Source of the DNA: Allacma fusca
Taxonomy: Eukaryota; Arthropoda; Collembola; Symphypleona; Sminthuridae
Assembly (NCBI GenBank): GCA_947179485.1
Contig: OX359248.1
Span: 55,624,386 to 55,688,385 of the forward strand
DNA: 64,000 nucleotides
Direction: 5' to 3'
Shown here: piece by piece, positions 45,201 to 58,583 of the stretch
Layout of the letters: each line of letters opens with the position of its first letter
How positions within the stretch are numbered: position 1 is the stretch's first letter
The notes under the pieces: model-generated
The model's database searches: none
Seen by the model: the letters and a program-made list of their open reading frames with translations, nothing else
Told to the model about the DNA's origin: nothing
Made by a program: the position numbers and the translations under genes

Positions 45201-48200
45201 GCCTGAGTAAAAGCGAAGAGCTCCATTTGTGTAGTCTATATTTTGGACTCTTAATGAATTAATCTTTTCATAATTTGTTCACAGCATAGAGTGAAAGTCA
45301 AAGAAAGTCTGCGAGTAAATCTGAATTTTGTGAGAATGTTTTGAAAACTGGAAGGAACGGGTTATTTTCTGTTTCTAGAAAGCAACCTTTTTGGGAGTGG
45401 AAACAGAAAGTAGAGAAAGTCAATTGACAAAACCGTAGGACTAGAGGGGTTCTACTCGTGCAGCATTAGTTTTACCGTTTCAGTGTTTCTTGTGCCATTT
45501 TGTGGGAAAAAAGAACGTGCGTGACTCACATCAATGAGAGTATATGAATGTGGTTCTGCTTGGCCAAACCGGATCGAAAAAGAAGTCCACTCTGGGATTG
45601 TCATCCGAAGACCTTTGTGTAACCATTATTTATGCATGTGAATTTCCGGGACTCCTGCTTTCTCCAGTGACTGGGACGGATGGTGGAAAGTGTACTGAGT
45701 CAAGTGCTATGAGTGCATTCTGCAAAAGGTAGGTCTGTGTGTTGGAGACATTCTGTGCAACGCTATGCAGTTATTGAGAGGAGCGGATTGAGTGAAACCC
45801 AAAAGTAAATCCTTCGGGAGTCTCATGCAAATATTACATACTGTAAAAACTGTTTGTGGAATTAAAAGCAAGGTTTACCACACGCTCCAATCTCAAGGGA
45901 TCTCAAATGAGGATTCAATTCCTAACGAATTTCTCCGTTCAAAACTGTGAGCGAGTGAGAAGAGATGGGAAGGATTTTGAGAAATAATTCCTGCCGCAAT
46001 AATGAGAGAGGAGGAGACAAGTCCTAGTGCCAGCAATATAAATCACATTTTAGTAAATACATGAGAGTAAAACTTAATCGCGGAAACTCCCTTCGTCCGC
46101 ACTAATTGTGAGTGAATGCAGAGCAGGTTACCAATAGCTTTTTTCACATAACAAAACAACTCATGCAAAGACTTCTCTAATAATTCAAATTATTTGCAAC
46201 TTTTCGAAATTACAAATTTGTGGAATGAGACGGAGGAGGATGATGGTCTGTCCAAGGTCAACGGGAACGGGGACAAGTGATTCTTCGCATATCACTCAAC
46301 TGCAATGAATGTTTCAGTGACATTTCAGGGAAAAGCTCCCGTCCTCCTCTCGTTTCCTCATCATCTTCCGCACGGAAATTCCCCCCACCAGAAAGTTGGC
46401 GCGAAAGAATAAAAAAGAGTGGGATAAGACTTAGGGATCAGCGAGTGAGAGTGAAATATGAATGCACTCGGGATCTTCCTTTTGTTAGTTGCAGTGGCTG
46501 ACAGGATTGTGGCAGGTAACAACTTTTTTATCCTCAGCTTCACTCTCCCAAGTCTCCTCTACTTTCTCCTTCCTTCGTCTGCAATGCAAGATAAACACTC
46601 ATCCTAAGGCCGAGAATAAATCACCTCAATTATTTATCCCAACCATTAATTCAATTACTTTATCCACAGACCAAACTCCTCTAAATCACCCATCTTCCCA
46701 GCATACATCTTCCTTTCGCACACATTACAACACTCTGTCCTTCATGTATTCAACATTCACACTCGTGTCCACCAACGTAATACCCCCCTAACCCTTCTCA
46801 TGCTTTTCAAAGAGTCCCTTCAAAAGTTTCGCTTTCTCCAGAACTCCTTGTAAGGAACGAGGGCAAAATTACTTCCGTATATTCCCAATTGCAACCATTT
46901 TATTTTTATTCGTATGAGAGCATGACTCCATTATATGTCATTTAGATATATTACAGATATATGATACACATAGATGCAATAATTACAGATATGTTGCGAC
47001 AATCATAAAGTAAAATGTTGAAAATATCCATTGTCCAGATAGAGTGCTAGTGAAAAGTCAAAATTTTGTTTTGACAATCAAGAATTTGATTCTTCCAAAT
47101 ACAATCGTTGCTTTTCTAGCAAACTGTGTCACCGATGCTCCTATGTCTTCTAGAGATACGTAATTATCTATATGTCTATAAGTGTGGCTCCCACAGAACG
47201 TTCTTAGTTCTGCTGAAAAAAAAGGATACTGGAAATGTTTTTCGATTTATTGAATTATAGAGGAAACATCTGATGTAAAACGATGTAAACGTATTTTGCA
47301 TATACTGGTATTAGTTCCTTTTGATGAAGGTTTTTTATTATTGGTCTACTAAACCTACGGATAGAAACACATTTTAGACCAAATTAAATCGTCCATATTG
47401 TTTAATATCAAAGAGGTTTCTTTTAAAGAAACATCCTTGATTAGAAAACAAAATGGTACGTTCCCGTTCTTCTCCTTTAGGTGCTAAGCAAATACATAAT
47501 TGGAGTAATTATCTATAGATAGTTCCATTAATGCTCCAACTCAAGAGTTGGAACGAATCTAGGGCATGAATTATTCTCCTCGACACACTAAATGGGTGTC
47601 GTCTACCTTTGGTAATTCTGAAGATGGTGAAAGTCTGGGGGAAGTTGGGAATGATTTTGAATAATAACTGTGTAGGAAATATTAAACAAAAAGAGGGAAA
47701 GTTGTAAGGAATGTGTAAATGAGAAGTGAATCAACCGGGACGAGGAAGCAATTGCAAAAGTTTTTTTTATAAAAACGAAAGCACTTTGTACATGAAGCGT
47801 TTAATCAAATTACTCTCCAGTCAAACTTTCCCCTCAAGAGCTTTTTGTCCTGGTCTCAAATTAAATTCAACTATGCCTCTTCCCCCTTCGGTGTATCTGG
47901 GCTCAATTGCTGGAAAAGAAATGAAATATTTCATGTATAGTGGAAACTTATGAGAGAACTCCCCTTTTTTCATTTGGCCAGACATCATATAGTAAAGGAG
48001 ATGTGGGTTTTTTCAACGAAGCACCTGCAATTCTCAATATGATAGACAAAGAAAAAAGGATAGACTTGTATGAAAAGCATATAAAAGTTGTACGTAGATA
48101 TATGAGGAGTCAAAGATAATGATATGTGTAAAAAGCAAAGTAGAAAGTGGTAGGTAGAAGAATCGAAAGATTATTTGTAAGGATGTTTGAGAGTTGAGGA

Positions 48201-49126
48201 GGTTGGTTGTGAGGATGGAGGCGAAAGAATGACGTGAGCCCTTGGCGCTGCTGGTGTGTATTGGTGGGGAATGTTTGTGCTTTTGGGAGGGAGTGTTGAC
48301 AGATTCGGAAATAAATCCATGGTTAGCCGTGTAGAGAAAGTGTTATCTTTGGCAGGTCGTTTGTTAACGTCACGCCTTCATTGAGAGCGTTCAGCTAAGC
48401 ACGTAATTATGGCAACCCTTATTCCATGCAAGTCCTGCCCGTCCCTCTCATTTCCCTACTCTCGACATGTGCTGGGTGGAGGAGAAAGCACCAACCTCAC
48501 AAAACTCACACCAACATCAAAAGGTAACCGGTGAAAATTATACGGCGGTTTCCCTAACTTCATTCGGGCGGGTGCCATTCAAACTTGACTCCAGAACTGG
48601 GCATCAGAACGTGATCATTGGCAAATGTTCTCCAATAAGCCCCACTGTATACATCTGCATTTCCAAACTTCTCCTCGCTTTTCCCTACTAATACATTTAA
48701 AAGCTTCAGTCTCCGGCCTTCCCATTTCCTCCATACGTCCTTATGTCTTTCAAATTCAAAGAAGCAAACTAAGTTAAAGAAAGCTTAGTACCTTTACATT
48801 TCCTAGTACCATTCCCGAGTACATAATAATCCCTTCTCATCTCAAATCAAATAACCAGCAAGCATTGGCTCAAGCTCTGCACGTATCAATTACACAAATT
48901 GGTTTCAAATAATTACAGAATTACTTCAAACTGTCCCTAGAAGTAATTACTCTTTATCTGCTTTTAATATTTCAAAGTCCATGCAGGAGATAGATGCAGA
49001 GTCTTTGAAATGGTGCACATTTGATTCTAACTGTCCTTTTTTTACTGAAGCGCTTTTATTAAAAATATTTACTCAGCTCTTTCCGGCATTCTTTAGGCCA
49101 TTATAGTGTTTTTATATTGTCATTGC
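42282..49126. other. No gene seen; one degenerate MITE end
   Basis: About 6.8 kb. At 43886-43908 a terminus, read inverted as TACAGTCAACTCTTTATACA, resembles the MITE at 10304. A possible partner with TACAGTATTTCCG lies at 42641. A G+C-richer patch (44700-44930) has a 169-codon - strand frame without a domain, and a 62-codon frame at 45544 is followed by a donor-like GTAGGT but has no recognisable product. Confidence 0.35.
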
Positions 49127-50082
49127 CAGAGGTGTGGAAAATACACGAAATTTAATATTAAACTACAAAATACAAATACAATTTCAGAAACCTTAAAATG
49201 CAAATATAAAATAAAGTAGTAGGAGTAACGTAGTCAAGATACAAAATAAAATACAAATATTTGGTCTAGTTTTTGCAAAATACAAAATAAAATATTTTAC
49301 TTACTACGAAAACTTCAAATACGAAATGAAAATACCGTATTTGAAATACAAAATACATGAATTGAAAATTTTCTCAAATTGAGTAAATACCTATGGATCG
49401 TTCCAAGATCTTTACGTAAGTCAGAGTAAAGTCTCTTTTTGTAATAACATAACCATAAATTATGTCGCAAACTTAAGGTAAGGTGCATATGAGTAGAGTT
49501 TAGAATCTTGCATTTGTGTACATCAAAGTCACCCCAGATACAGATTAATTTTCCTTAAAACGCATAGCAATACCTGGGTAATTTATGGCGGTCGCGACAT
49601 TAATTTAACTAAACTGATATCCCTCACATTGAATTGTATTTAATATCCAATCAGAATATCCAGCACACATTAAAATACAATACACATTGAATATCCAATA
49701 AAAAAGTACTCCAAACGTGTCAAAAATGTTAGATAATTGGTTTTAAAATGTTTCAAATTGATATTTTACCTTTCAAAATATTTATTCGGACATGTGTTAC
49801 AACCGACCTTGACAGTGGCCAAAGCTATGTATTTTGAAATTGTAATTTGTATTTGAAATCTGGGGTGGGTAAAAGTAACAAGATAAATAAATAGAAAATA
49901 ACATGACTTTCATATATTTTCAAAATACGAAATACAAAATACAATAGAGATTATGGTCTTGACAAAATACCAAATACAAAATGCGTTAAACATTTACGGT
50001 GGTAAAAATACCAAATACAAAATACGAAATGTATTTCAAATATTATTTCAAATACAATATTTCAAAATATTCCACACCTCTG
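49127..50082. mobile_element. hAT-like element, AAATACAAAATA family, complete
   Basis: The ends are CAGAGGTGTGGAAAATACAC and, inverted, CAGAGGTGTGGAATATTTTG, flanked by the exact 8-bp duplication GTCATTGC (49119-49126 and 50083-50090). AAATACAAAATA and TTTGAAATAC words fill both arms. The central about 400 bp are unrelated A+T-rich sequence with no open frame. Confidence 0.9.
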
Positions 50083-50090
50083 GTCATTGC

Positions 50091-51679
50091 TGATTCTGTT
50101 GAAGCGTCTCTTTAATAATTACTAATTATCTGATTTGTTTTCCATAATTTTTTCTATTTAAAATATCCTCGAATTTTTGATGTACTTACTACATAAACTC
50201 TTCTTTGCACTAGATTTTGCTTGGGACATTGATGTGGAATTTCACTTGTATTTTGCTCCACAAATCTCAAATTCATCTAACTTCACTCGTACCTTAAAAT
50301 TGTGTACTTTAAAATAACTGACAGCATGCTTACGGAATGTTAGACGCACAATGTTGACTACACTTGAGCTAAAACTGACGGTTAGTTAATAGATTATTCT
50401 TTGCACGGCTGCTAAGAACAATCACGGAATTCCAACAAGTTATATCTAGTGGCATCAAAATCACAAATAAAACGCAAGAATTCTTTGGTTTTCCATCTGC
50501 CCTTGGGTTTGGCTTGATGTGACATAGGAATTCAAGGATACCAACTAAAAGATTGTGTCCCAGAGATTTAAAACTCGCCTCAATGGCCAATGAGGCAGGG
50601 GAACACGTGAGAGGTTTTCTTTCTCGTTGGGGGAAGAGGCGAATGAAGAGGATGAAAAAGTCATAAGAACCGTGGGAATACCCGGGATCGGAATTGTCGT
50701 CTCTGAAATGCGCAGAGATTAGAATCAATTTGCATACGAAAGCACCTGTTCTCCCGCTTTTCCCTCTCTTACAGACATTAGACCAGTCCTTAATGTGAGC
50801 CCGTTAGAATCGGAGGGATGGTGTAAATTGCTTGGATAGGAATTTTCTACTTCCTCACACGCACATTTCTATAAATACACTTAGGAAGAGTTCACATACA
50901 TAATTACATATGTACACAATACATGAGACATGTAAGAGTAGCATTTTACCTTTTCTGAAAAGGGGTAAGAACATCTCTCCTCTTGAGACACTTTCTTTTG
51001 GGGAGAAAACATTGAATATAGAAGTTGAAAGGAATGCTGGAGTAAATCACCACGGATGCATTAAAGCAGTGATTACCATTTCAAATTGCAACGTGAATGG
51101 TTCCATTGCTTCAGTTTTTGCTAATGTTGCCAAAATATATTGGATTCAGATGGGAGCATACACCCATGTATGTATGTTTGTATGTATGTAGGTCTGAATG
51201 AGTGTGGACAAATGAAAAAATGAGTTTGAGGGACTAGAAGTAGGTCAGTATTTATGTATCTATAGTTGGGAGTAAAATCAGGGGAGTGGTGCGAGCATTG
51301 TTTGTTGTGTATTGAGCTGAAGGGATTTGTGGGTGTGATATGGGCTCTATAAATAAAGGATGTAATTAGAGTCCTGTGCCAGTGCAGCTCCTGAGAGTGC
51401 TAGTGAATCATGACTTCTCCACTCGCACTCTTTCCCCCTCTGCCGCACTCCTCCATTTTGGAGGAGATCAACGATGGACAGTCTCTAGACAAGTAAACTG
51501 ACCACCCAATAGTCTTTTCAAACAACGTTCTCCTGCTATGAGGGACACTTTGTAAGAGCGTTTTCTCTTTGGGACCAATAATATTTGGACATTTAACCTT
51601 TTATCACAATGTGAGTTGTTCTTATAAGGAAATGCTAGTGTAAGAGCCAGAAATGTCTGCTTCTTTTGATACTTTGCAA
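50091..51679. other. No gene seen; GTAT microsatellite
   Basis: Unique-looking DNA. A TGTA/GTAT repeat lies at about 51166-51192. The frames at 50369-50728 (-) and 50910-51191 (+) have no domain. Confidence 0.35.
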
Positions 51680-51890
51680 CACTGCTGTCCTAGTCTAGTC
51701 TAACTTGACTAGGAAAGTCTGGACTTGACTAGACTAGCAAGCCAAATGGACGTAAAAGATAGACTTGACTTGACCACACATGGTGTTAAAATTATGAGGC
51801 TACTTGCGAAAACACAGGACTTGACTAGACTTGACTTCCATGGCTCCACGGAAAAGCTAGTCAAGTCGTAATGACTTGAGACTCCCTCAT
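51680..51890. mobile_element. Possible hAT-like element with ACTTGACTAG words
   Basis: CACTGCTGTCCTAGTCTAGT opens a 200-bp stretch holding about a dozen GACTTGACTAG/CTAGTCAAGTC words. The structure parallels the word-packed MITEs elsewhere, but I could not match the two ends or find a duplication. Confidence 0.4.
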
Positions 51891-52256
51891 GTAGCTGAAA
51901 ATCAAAGCTAGAAAGCCAACGTTAAATTCCAGTGTACGCGAAATGCTCATCGTCAGTACTGTTTAGTGTGTTTAAGTATATGATTTCGTTTCGAAAGATC
52001 AAAACATGAAATTGTCTACTAGGTAAGTATAATTAAATGTTAGGAAAAAATCTAGTTTGTAGTTACAATTTATTCCTTTACAATGCAATTGACCACAAGG
52101 AAAGCTGGGATACATTTCCCACATTACTTTCTATAGCTAAAAGTATTGATTTTTTCAAAACAATTTGCTACTGATACTTTTAAAATTGCAACTAAAATTA
52201 TAACCATTTTTGGAAATACTTTCCTTCTTGGAAGAGGTTCTTAAATATATATATAT

Positions 52257-52334
52257 GGTGTGAATATGCTGGTTCACACCACACACACTTCCTCTTATAC
52301 CAGGAAAAATACCTGGTACCTTACATAGTACCAG
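52257..52334. other. Cluster of three stem-loops
   Basis: GGTGTGAA (52257-52264) pairs with TTCACACC (52273-52280). ACCAGG (52299-52304) pairs with CCTGGT (52312-52317). CTGGTAC (52313-52319) pairs with GTACCAG (52328-52334). The last two overlap and exclude each other. Function unknown. Confidence 0.5.
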
Positions 52335-54667
52335 AAACTTGTTGAACCCCGAATACAGTTGGTGCTGCGTGGAGTGGAAGGGGCCATCGCATTGACATTT
52401 ACACTCCTTTCCAGTCGAAATAACCCAACCTGAACGTTCGAAACGATGATTTAGGTTTTCAATTCTCCAAATTGTGATTCACCTCCAACATTTTAATGAT
52501 AAGCAGATGCACTCCTCGTATGTGATTAGTTATTATAATTATTATAGTAGGGGTTCCCTTCAGTTTCCTCAAAGCTCATGTCCAAACTTTATTCAAAACA
52601 TTCAAGTGCTGTGATCGTAACATTCGTAACTCATTATAGCTTTAAACCTACTCGAGGAAACTCAACAAATGTAATTATATTCTAAAAACAATTGCTTTCA
52701 ACAGACCACAAGTTGGTTATATTGAAACACATCGTGTATAGCATGACAGGTTATATGTAATAATATTATAATAATGAATACCAAGTAAAAATGGTCTATT
52801 TATGCTATTTTCTCACAAGTAATTACTACCTAATGGTAAAGTATCCAATGAGTACAAAATGCATATAATTATTAAGATGATAATTTGAGTAAGTGCAGAG
52901 GTCGCTACAGGAACTCCTAATGTATCACAAATGGATTTATATTTACAATGAATTTTACAAATCTTTAATTATGTATTTTAGTACCACTAAGCTGCTTCCA
53001 GGGGTCCTGCCTATCCTTTGTTGTTCAAATTCCGACAGTCCTTAGAAGTCTTAGGCAGCTTCTACGTGCTTCTTCGTGTTCTTAATTAAATGCACAAAAA
53101 TAATTCAGCGTTTTATCGCAATTGCGAATTGACGTAAAACTATGAAAATCATTTATCACCATCCAAATTTATCAAACTAATGACTTTGTAACTATTGTTT
53201 GTAATGATATGGTAATGGCTTTTGTAATTTAGATATAAATAAGAAAAGCAGTTCAATATAATATTAGCTCATTAAATACGTTTTTAATAATTACTCAAAA
53301 AGACGCAAAATAAGGGGAAATTGTTTTTTATTGATTTTAATACAAAATGTAATAAAAAATCCGTTATCAATGCATGTATGATGGTCTATCCTTCTTACTA
53401 AAAGCTTCATCGTAGTAGTAGTAGTGATGGTTGTCGTCCTTATGTACATGCCATGTTGAAGCATAGCAGTTCATGTTTTCTTTCATTTATGGAAAAAAAT
53501 ACTTTAAAATAAAAATCAACGAATTTTTTTTTAACTTATCTTTTTTGTTGACTTGGGCAGGCTTTAGGTAAAGTAACCAAGTTTTCAGCTTAATTCTGTC
53601 CAAGTCAAAAAAACATAATGCCATTTCAGAATACAATAATGTAAAAATAATGTAAAAAGAGGGAACAGAAATACCGCGATGCTAAACAAGCTACCTAAAC
53701 CTTGCATCTTGGAAGCATGGTTAATTAGAATAAGCTACTACTTACTTATTATGTACGCCTTTGAATATTTAGTACAGTGTGGCTTATACATATGATCAGT
53801 CATCATCTTTTAACCAACACTATTAAATTCTTGCTTTGGGTAAATCCTTAATCAATACATATTAGACATTCAATGAATTAAAATGATAAAGTTGTCATGC
53901 ACTGATAGCGTTCTGGATGGTGCAAAAATTGTTACCCGTTCGTGGTCAAAAATCAAGTGACGTAATAGTCAAGAACCTAAGTATGTTCACATTTTTTTTA
54001 AGTCATGTTTGAATATTTCACATCCACTTTAACAAAATCTAAAACGAATAGCCTATACACTTTCGTCCATATAGTTGACTGGCTCACATAACCATATTAA
54101 TAATTAAAATTAATTCGTCACTGGTGCTCGACTGTAGCGAAAGAGTCGCTGTCCTGAATATATTGAAATTACACTGCAATACTGAAAATAAAAAAAATTG
54201 CAACAATATTAGCGACATAATGTTGAAACGCGTTTTTTCCTAGAATCAAAAATTTTGTGACCACGTCTAATGATTTTAGTAAAGTTGTCCAGCATAATTC
54301 ATATTAACTAATATAATTTCAAAACAAGGCTGGCTGACAAACATTTGGTTTGCTTAAATAGTTTAAGTTTTAAAAGCACCATATCGTTGGCTAAATTCTA
54401 AAAAGTACCATTTTCATTTTAGATCCCATTTAAAAAGCATTAATTAAAGCATTTAATTATTTTAAAAAACGTTTATACCCCGCAACGTCAGATTAATTTA
54501 CAAACATTTCTGAAATTTGTTTTTTTTTTCAACCGTGCTACAAGCATCCTAACCGAATATAAAAAACAACTGATCCGATATTGACCCTTTAACATATATT
54601 GGATACTATTATTTTTTTTGACGGGTTATAAAACTCCATACCAGTTTCCATACGATTTTTGTTTATT
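52335..54667. other. No gene seen
   Basis: Very A+T-rich DNA. An imperfect inverted repeat at 53541-53614 (TGACTTGGGCAG against CTGTCCAAGTCA) could form a hairpin. Confidence 0.4.
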
Positions 54668-54675
54668 GTCACAAC

Positions 54676-55545
54676 CAAAGATGGGTCGCTTGACTATATC
54701 TAGGCCCTTTTATAGGCAAAAATTCTAGGAATGAAGCTAAGAAACAAGAATCTAGGCTAGGATATAGGGAAGGTTCAATGGGATTTATATGCAAATAAAA
54801 TATTATAGGAAGTTTGGGGAATAAATATAGGCACCTAGGAAATTTAGGCTAGGGGCTTCATAAATTAATTAATATGAAGGAAGCAGGTATGCTACTGATG
54901 CCGACATGCCAAGTAGGGGTATAGTCATGCAACTGATGCACTGAACAATAAAACGTATGCATATAATTTCGATGAGAAATTTATAATTTTGCATTGGGAA
55001 ATCCCTACCTTTTATACTACAACAATTATCAATGGTTGTAAAAATGCGGAGAAGTAAAGCATGTTATAGCACGATTGTTAGGACATCTGGTCGACAATGA
55101 CGTAACAAATTTTCAGCGTGGAGCAGACCAACAAACCAACAGACCAACGTAGTAATAAATAAATATAGTATTATTAAGTACAGGATATTTGACATACATG
55201 CGGGGTTTTCAGTTTTCTGTAGGGACTTTAAGGGTGTACTTATTTAGGGAAGCAGTAGTTTTGAACTTCCTAATAGGTTATAGTTGCATGATACTCCCAA
55301 AAGGAATATTATAAGAACACTTATTGGGATATATGTAGGTAGGCAGCTCCCTGTTTCCTATATTATACGAAGGAACTTCGTGTTGCTTTAGCCTTTATAT
55401 GATTTAAGGAAGGCGTTTGGTTGAACATTTCCTTAAAAGGGGGAGATAACTTGAGGCTTATAATTATAGGCAAATATGGAGGCGCATTATGTTAGTTTAA
55501 TTATAGGAAGGAGATAGGCTAGGTGAATTAAAAGGCCCATCTTTG
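54676..55545. mobile_element. hAT-like element, TATAGGC family, complete
   Basis: The ends are CAAAGATGGGTCGCTTGACT and, inverted, CAAAGATGGGCCTTTTAATT, flanked by the exact 8-bp duplication GTCACAAC (54668-54675 and 55546-55553). TATAGGC, CTAGGC and ATAGGAAG words fill both arms. There is no coding frame. Confidence 0.9.
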
Positions 55546-55830
55546 GTCACAACAGATAGAGCCACTCCAGCAATGAAGTTACTACAAACAGGTATTTACG
55601 AAACAGTTGTAACAGTAATTATTTCATATTAGAAAATATCTGAAATAAGCTACAGACGGGGAAAATTGGATAGTTAAACCATTCATGTTAAGATTATATA
55701 ACTGTTTTGTTATTTTATATAATAATTGTATGTAATTACTTCAAAAATAGAACTTCTAGGGTATTTGTATCAAATATTATTGTTGCATTCAGTTTATTAT
55801 TACAATTAAAATTCATTGCCGCCCGACATC

Positions 55831-55850
55831 CCATCCGCCTCGGCGGATGG
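55831..55850. other. Perfect G+C-rich hairpin
   Basis: CCATCCGCC, loop TC, GGCGGATGG: a 9-bp perfect stem in an otherwise A+T-rich stretch. It may be the terminal hairpin of a retroelement 3' end, but no tail was recognised. Confidence 0.5.
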
Positions 55851-58552
55851 CCTTATTGCTAGTATGATGATAATGCTAGATTGTGTTGTATTTTTTCAAA
55901 TTATAATCGCTCATTTAAGATAAACTAGTAAAAATCCCTGCTCCCCGCAGGGAAATTTGCTTGACGTCTTGGTTTGTTGTAACATATTAAAACCTGCATG
56001 ATAATAGTCTAAATAGATAGCAAAATAAAAGCCAATTAAAATGATAAAAATCGATAAACGCGTGTAAAAATCAGGGTTGAGCGCACTGGGGAACTTCACA
56101 CTAAGGCCCTGCCCTGCGCATGTCTCCTTTTTGCTCCCTAGACCGCGACTGGGGGACATTTTTACAAATCAGTAAATTTAACGATTAAAAGCTTCCTTAA
56201 AACAATATTTTTTGTAAATGTTTCACTTCTGTCATCAAGTATTTTGATTTGATGCTGTTTCGACAATTTTTGCTTTAACTTTCCTTCTATATGTAGCTCT
56301 GTAAAGTTTATAATATTTCGGACTCCACACAATTAACCATTCTCTTCACCCTGTAGTTCCCCGTGATCCTCAGTTTTGTCGACATATACTTTTACACTGT
56401 ATTAAGAAGTGGCTACAAAAAATGCTACATAGAGTTGACCATGAGTAAAAACAGTTTTGATAACCAAATGCCTACTTTCCTATAAATCAAACGGGTATTT
56501 ACCCTTATTTGAAATTAGTGTAATTTGGGAAGAAACATGGTATTCCCTTTCGCCCTTCCTGTTAAAACCTTAGCGAATATAAGATTTTCTTTGAGCGGAT
56601 CAAGCCACCGCCTGCGTCTGTAGATAACCACCATTTCCCAATGACAACACCAACACAGTATAGCGGATTGATCCGCTAGTATTAAAATTCTACTGCCGAA
56701 ATGAATTTTTTATCGAATAATTATTTTTGTTGGATATCGAAAATAATGATGCTTGCTTCTGAAATACAATTTCGTATGATTATAATCTATATTACACAAC
56801 TTCTTTAAATACACAATTACTTGTGTAGGTTCCATCACCTTTCTGCAGTGTCATTTACAATTATCTTAATATCTATTTTTGATTTCTCGAAAATGCAACA
56901 TACAGTTGACCATGTAAAAACATTGGCTTCGATAGATAAATATCAACTGTATCCAAACTTTGTCCTTGAGAATTTTTAATCGCCACAACAAAGCTTACGT
57001 TATATTATAGTAATTATTGAGAAAGCCCAAAGGTCAATTTTCAAACTTTTAACATTTCAACGTGGGTACTGCAAACGCTTGAAATGTAATGAAGTGCTGC
57101 CTGGGAAGACGGTAGAATAGCATTTTACACATAGTAATTCCAAGGCACTCCCAAGTTACTGTACGGGCAGGACTTAGAGTTGCTTTCTCTCTTTGGTGCT
57201 TGGAATCGTGTTGTTTTTCTGCAGTCTGATTTAGTTTGTGGAAAGATTTGAGCATGGAAGTAGATATTAGTACTGTGGAAATAAAACTGAGACTAGTTTA
57301 CAAGTCGGTGGTTTAAATGTTCTCGTGAGGACATTAGTATGAAGTTGTTGTGGAGGGAGTAAAAATTAATTTCTGGGAAAGTTGCCATATACACAAAGCA
57401 TAGAAAACTTTAGAGGAACGATTCGCTTGGTTGGTAGATGGGTTTTGAGCTCATGGAAAGGAAGCTCAATTATTTTTTCGGTTGAAGGAGTTTTACAAAC
57501 TGTCATATGCCTGGGCTTTTTAATCGGAAAGAAGGAAAATACTGGGGGAATGGGAAGGCTTAGTCCACCCAATATCCCTTTAATTTCTCGCTAAAAGAGT
57601 TGTTTTGTCTTGAAACGGAGCGGTTCAATTGGTACGTGAGTAATCGACATAATTCATATCTCTGTTTTTCCAGGATTTAAATGGCCATCCATTTACGTGG
57701 GAAACTCCACGGTTCTCTTTCTCGAATCCTGGTGAACCGTATCACGAACATAATCAAATCACTCATGGTGAAAGCACAAGTCCTCCTATCTCAGCGCTCC
57801 TCACATCTTTCTCCATTCCCAGCCAACACAATTACCACAATGCATTCAAAAATACCATCCCAATGCGCATACAAGCTCCTTCTATGATTATTATGTATAT
57901 AATTATGTATATTATGTAGATCGTTATAAGTAATCATTATGCACGTACGCACTTCAACGTCCTTTTTTAGTTTCTCCCCATCCTTTTGAAGCTAACTTTC
58001 TTATAAATTCACTTGTAGCTACACGTACTGACAATGTGCTCTTATTTACTCACCTCAAGTACAGTCCAGAATACAAACCCAGGGTACGAAGAGCTCAAGG
58101 ATAATAAACAAGCGAATACGTCAAAGAAATTGTAGAATTTAAAAGCAAAGCTTCGAAAGCAAATCTCCTCCTGTCAAAAGAATACAGTCACGTCTGTCTC
58201 ATTGCTGAAATTTAGAGTCTGTGTAGTCAGACTTCAGTCAAGTACTTTTACATTGATTAGCTCTTACGATCACCGCTCTCTGTAGATAACGTGACAGCAA
58301 GTAAGTTAAGAAAAGGATTGGTGAAAGCAACAAGTATTTTGTACATTTTAAAAAAGCGCTGACGGGAATTGAAAGGAAGAACTGGTGAAGGTGACCGCAT
58401 AGTATGATTTGGAACAACTTGAATCGGATGAAGAAGCGGAAAGATTTTCTAGAAGTTCGTTTGTGATTGGGCCAGGGTGGAAGAATGCAAGGGAGAGAAG
58501 ATTTTTGGTGAAAGAAGGATTGTGAGAGGTTGTAGGGGGAGGAGAGGAGAGA

Positions 58553-58583
58553 GGGGAAAGAGGGGAAAGAGGGGAAGGAGGGG
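58553..58583 (+). other. G-quadruplex-type motif
   Basis: Four GGGG runs (58553, 58562, 58571, 58580) separated by three 5-base spacers, a perfect 9-base period. Confidence 0.7.
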
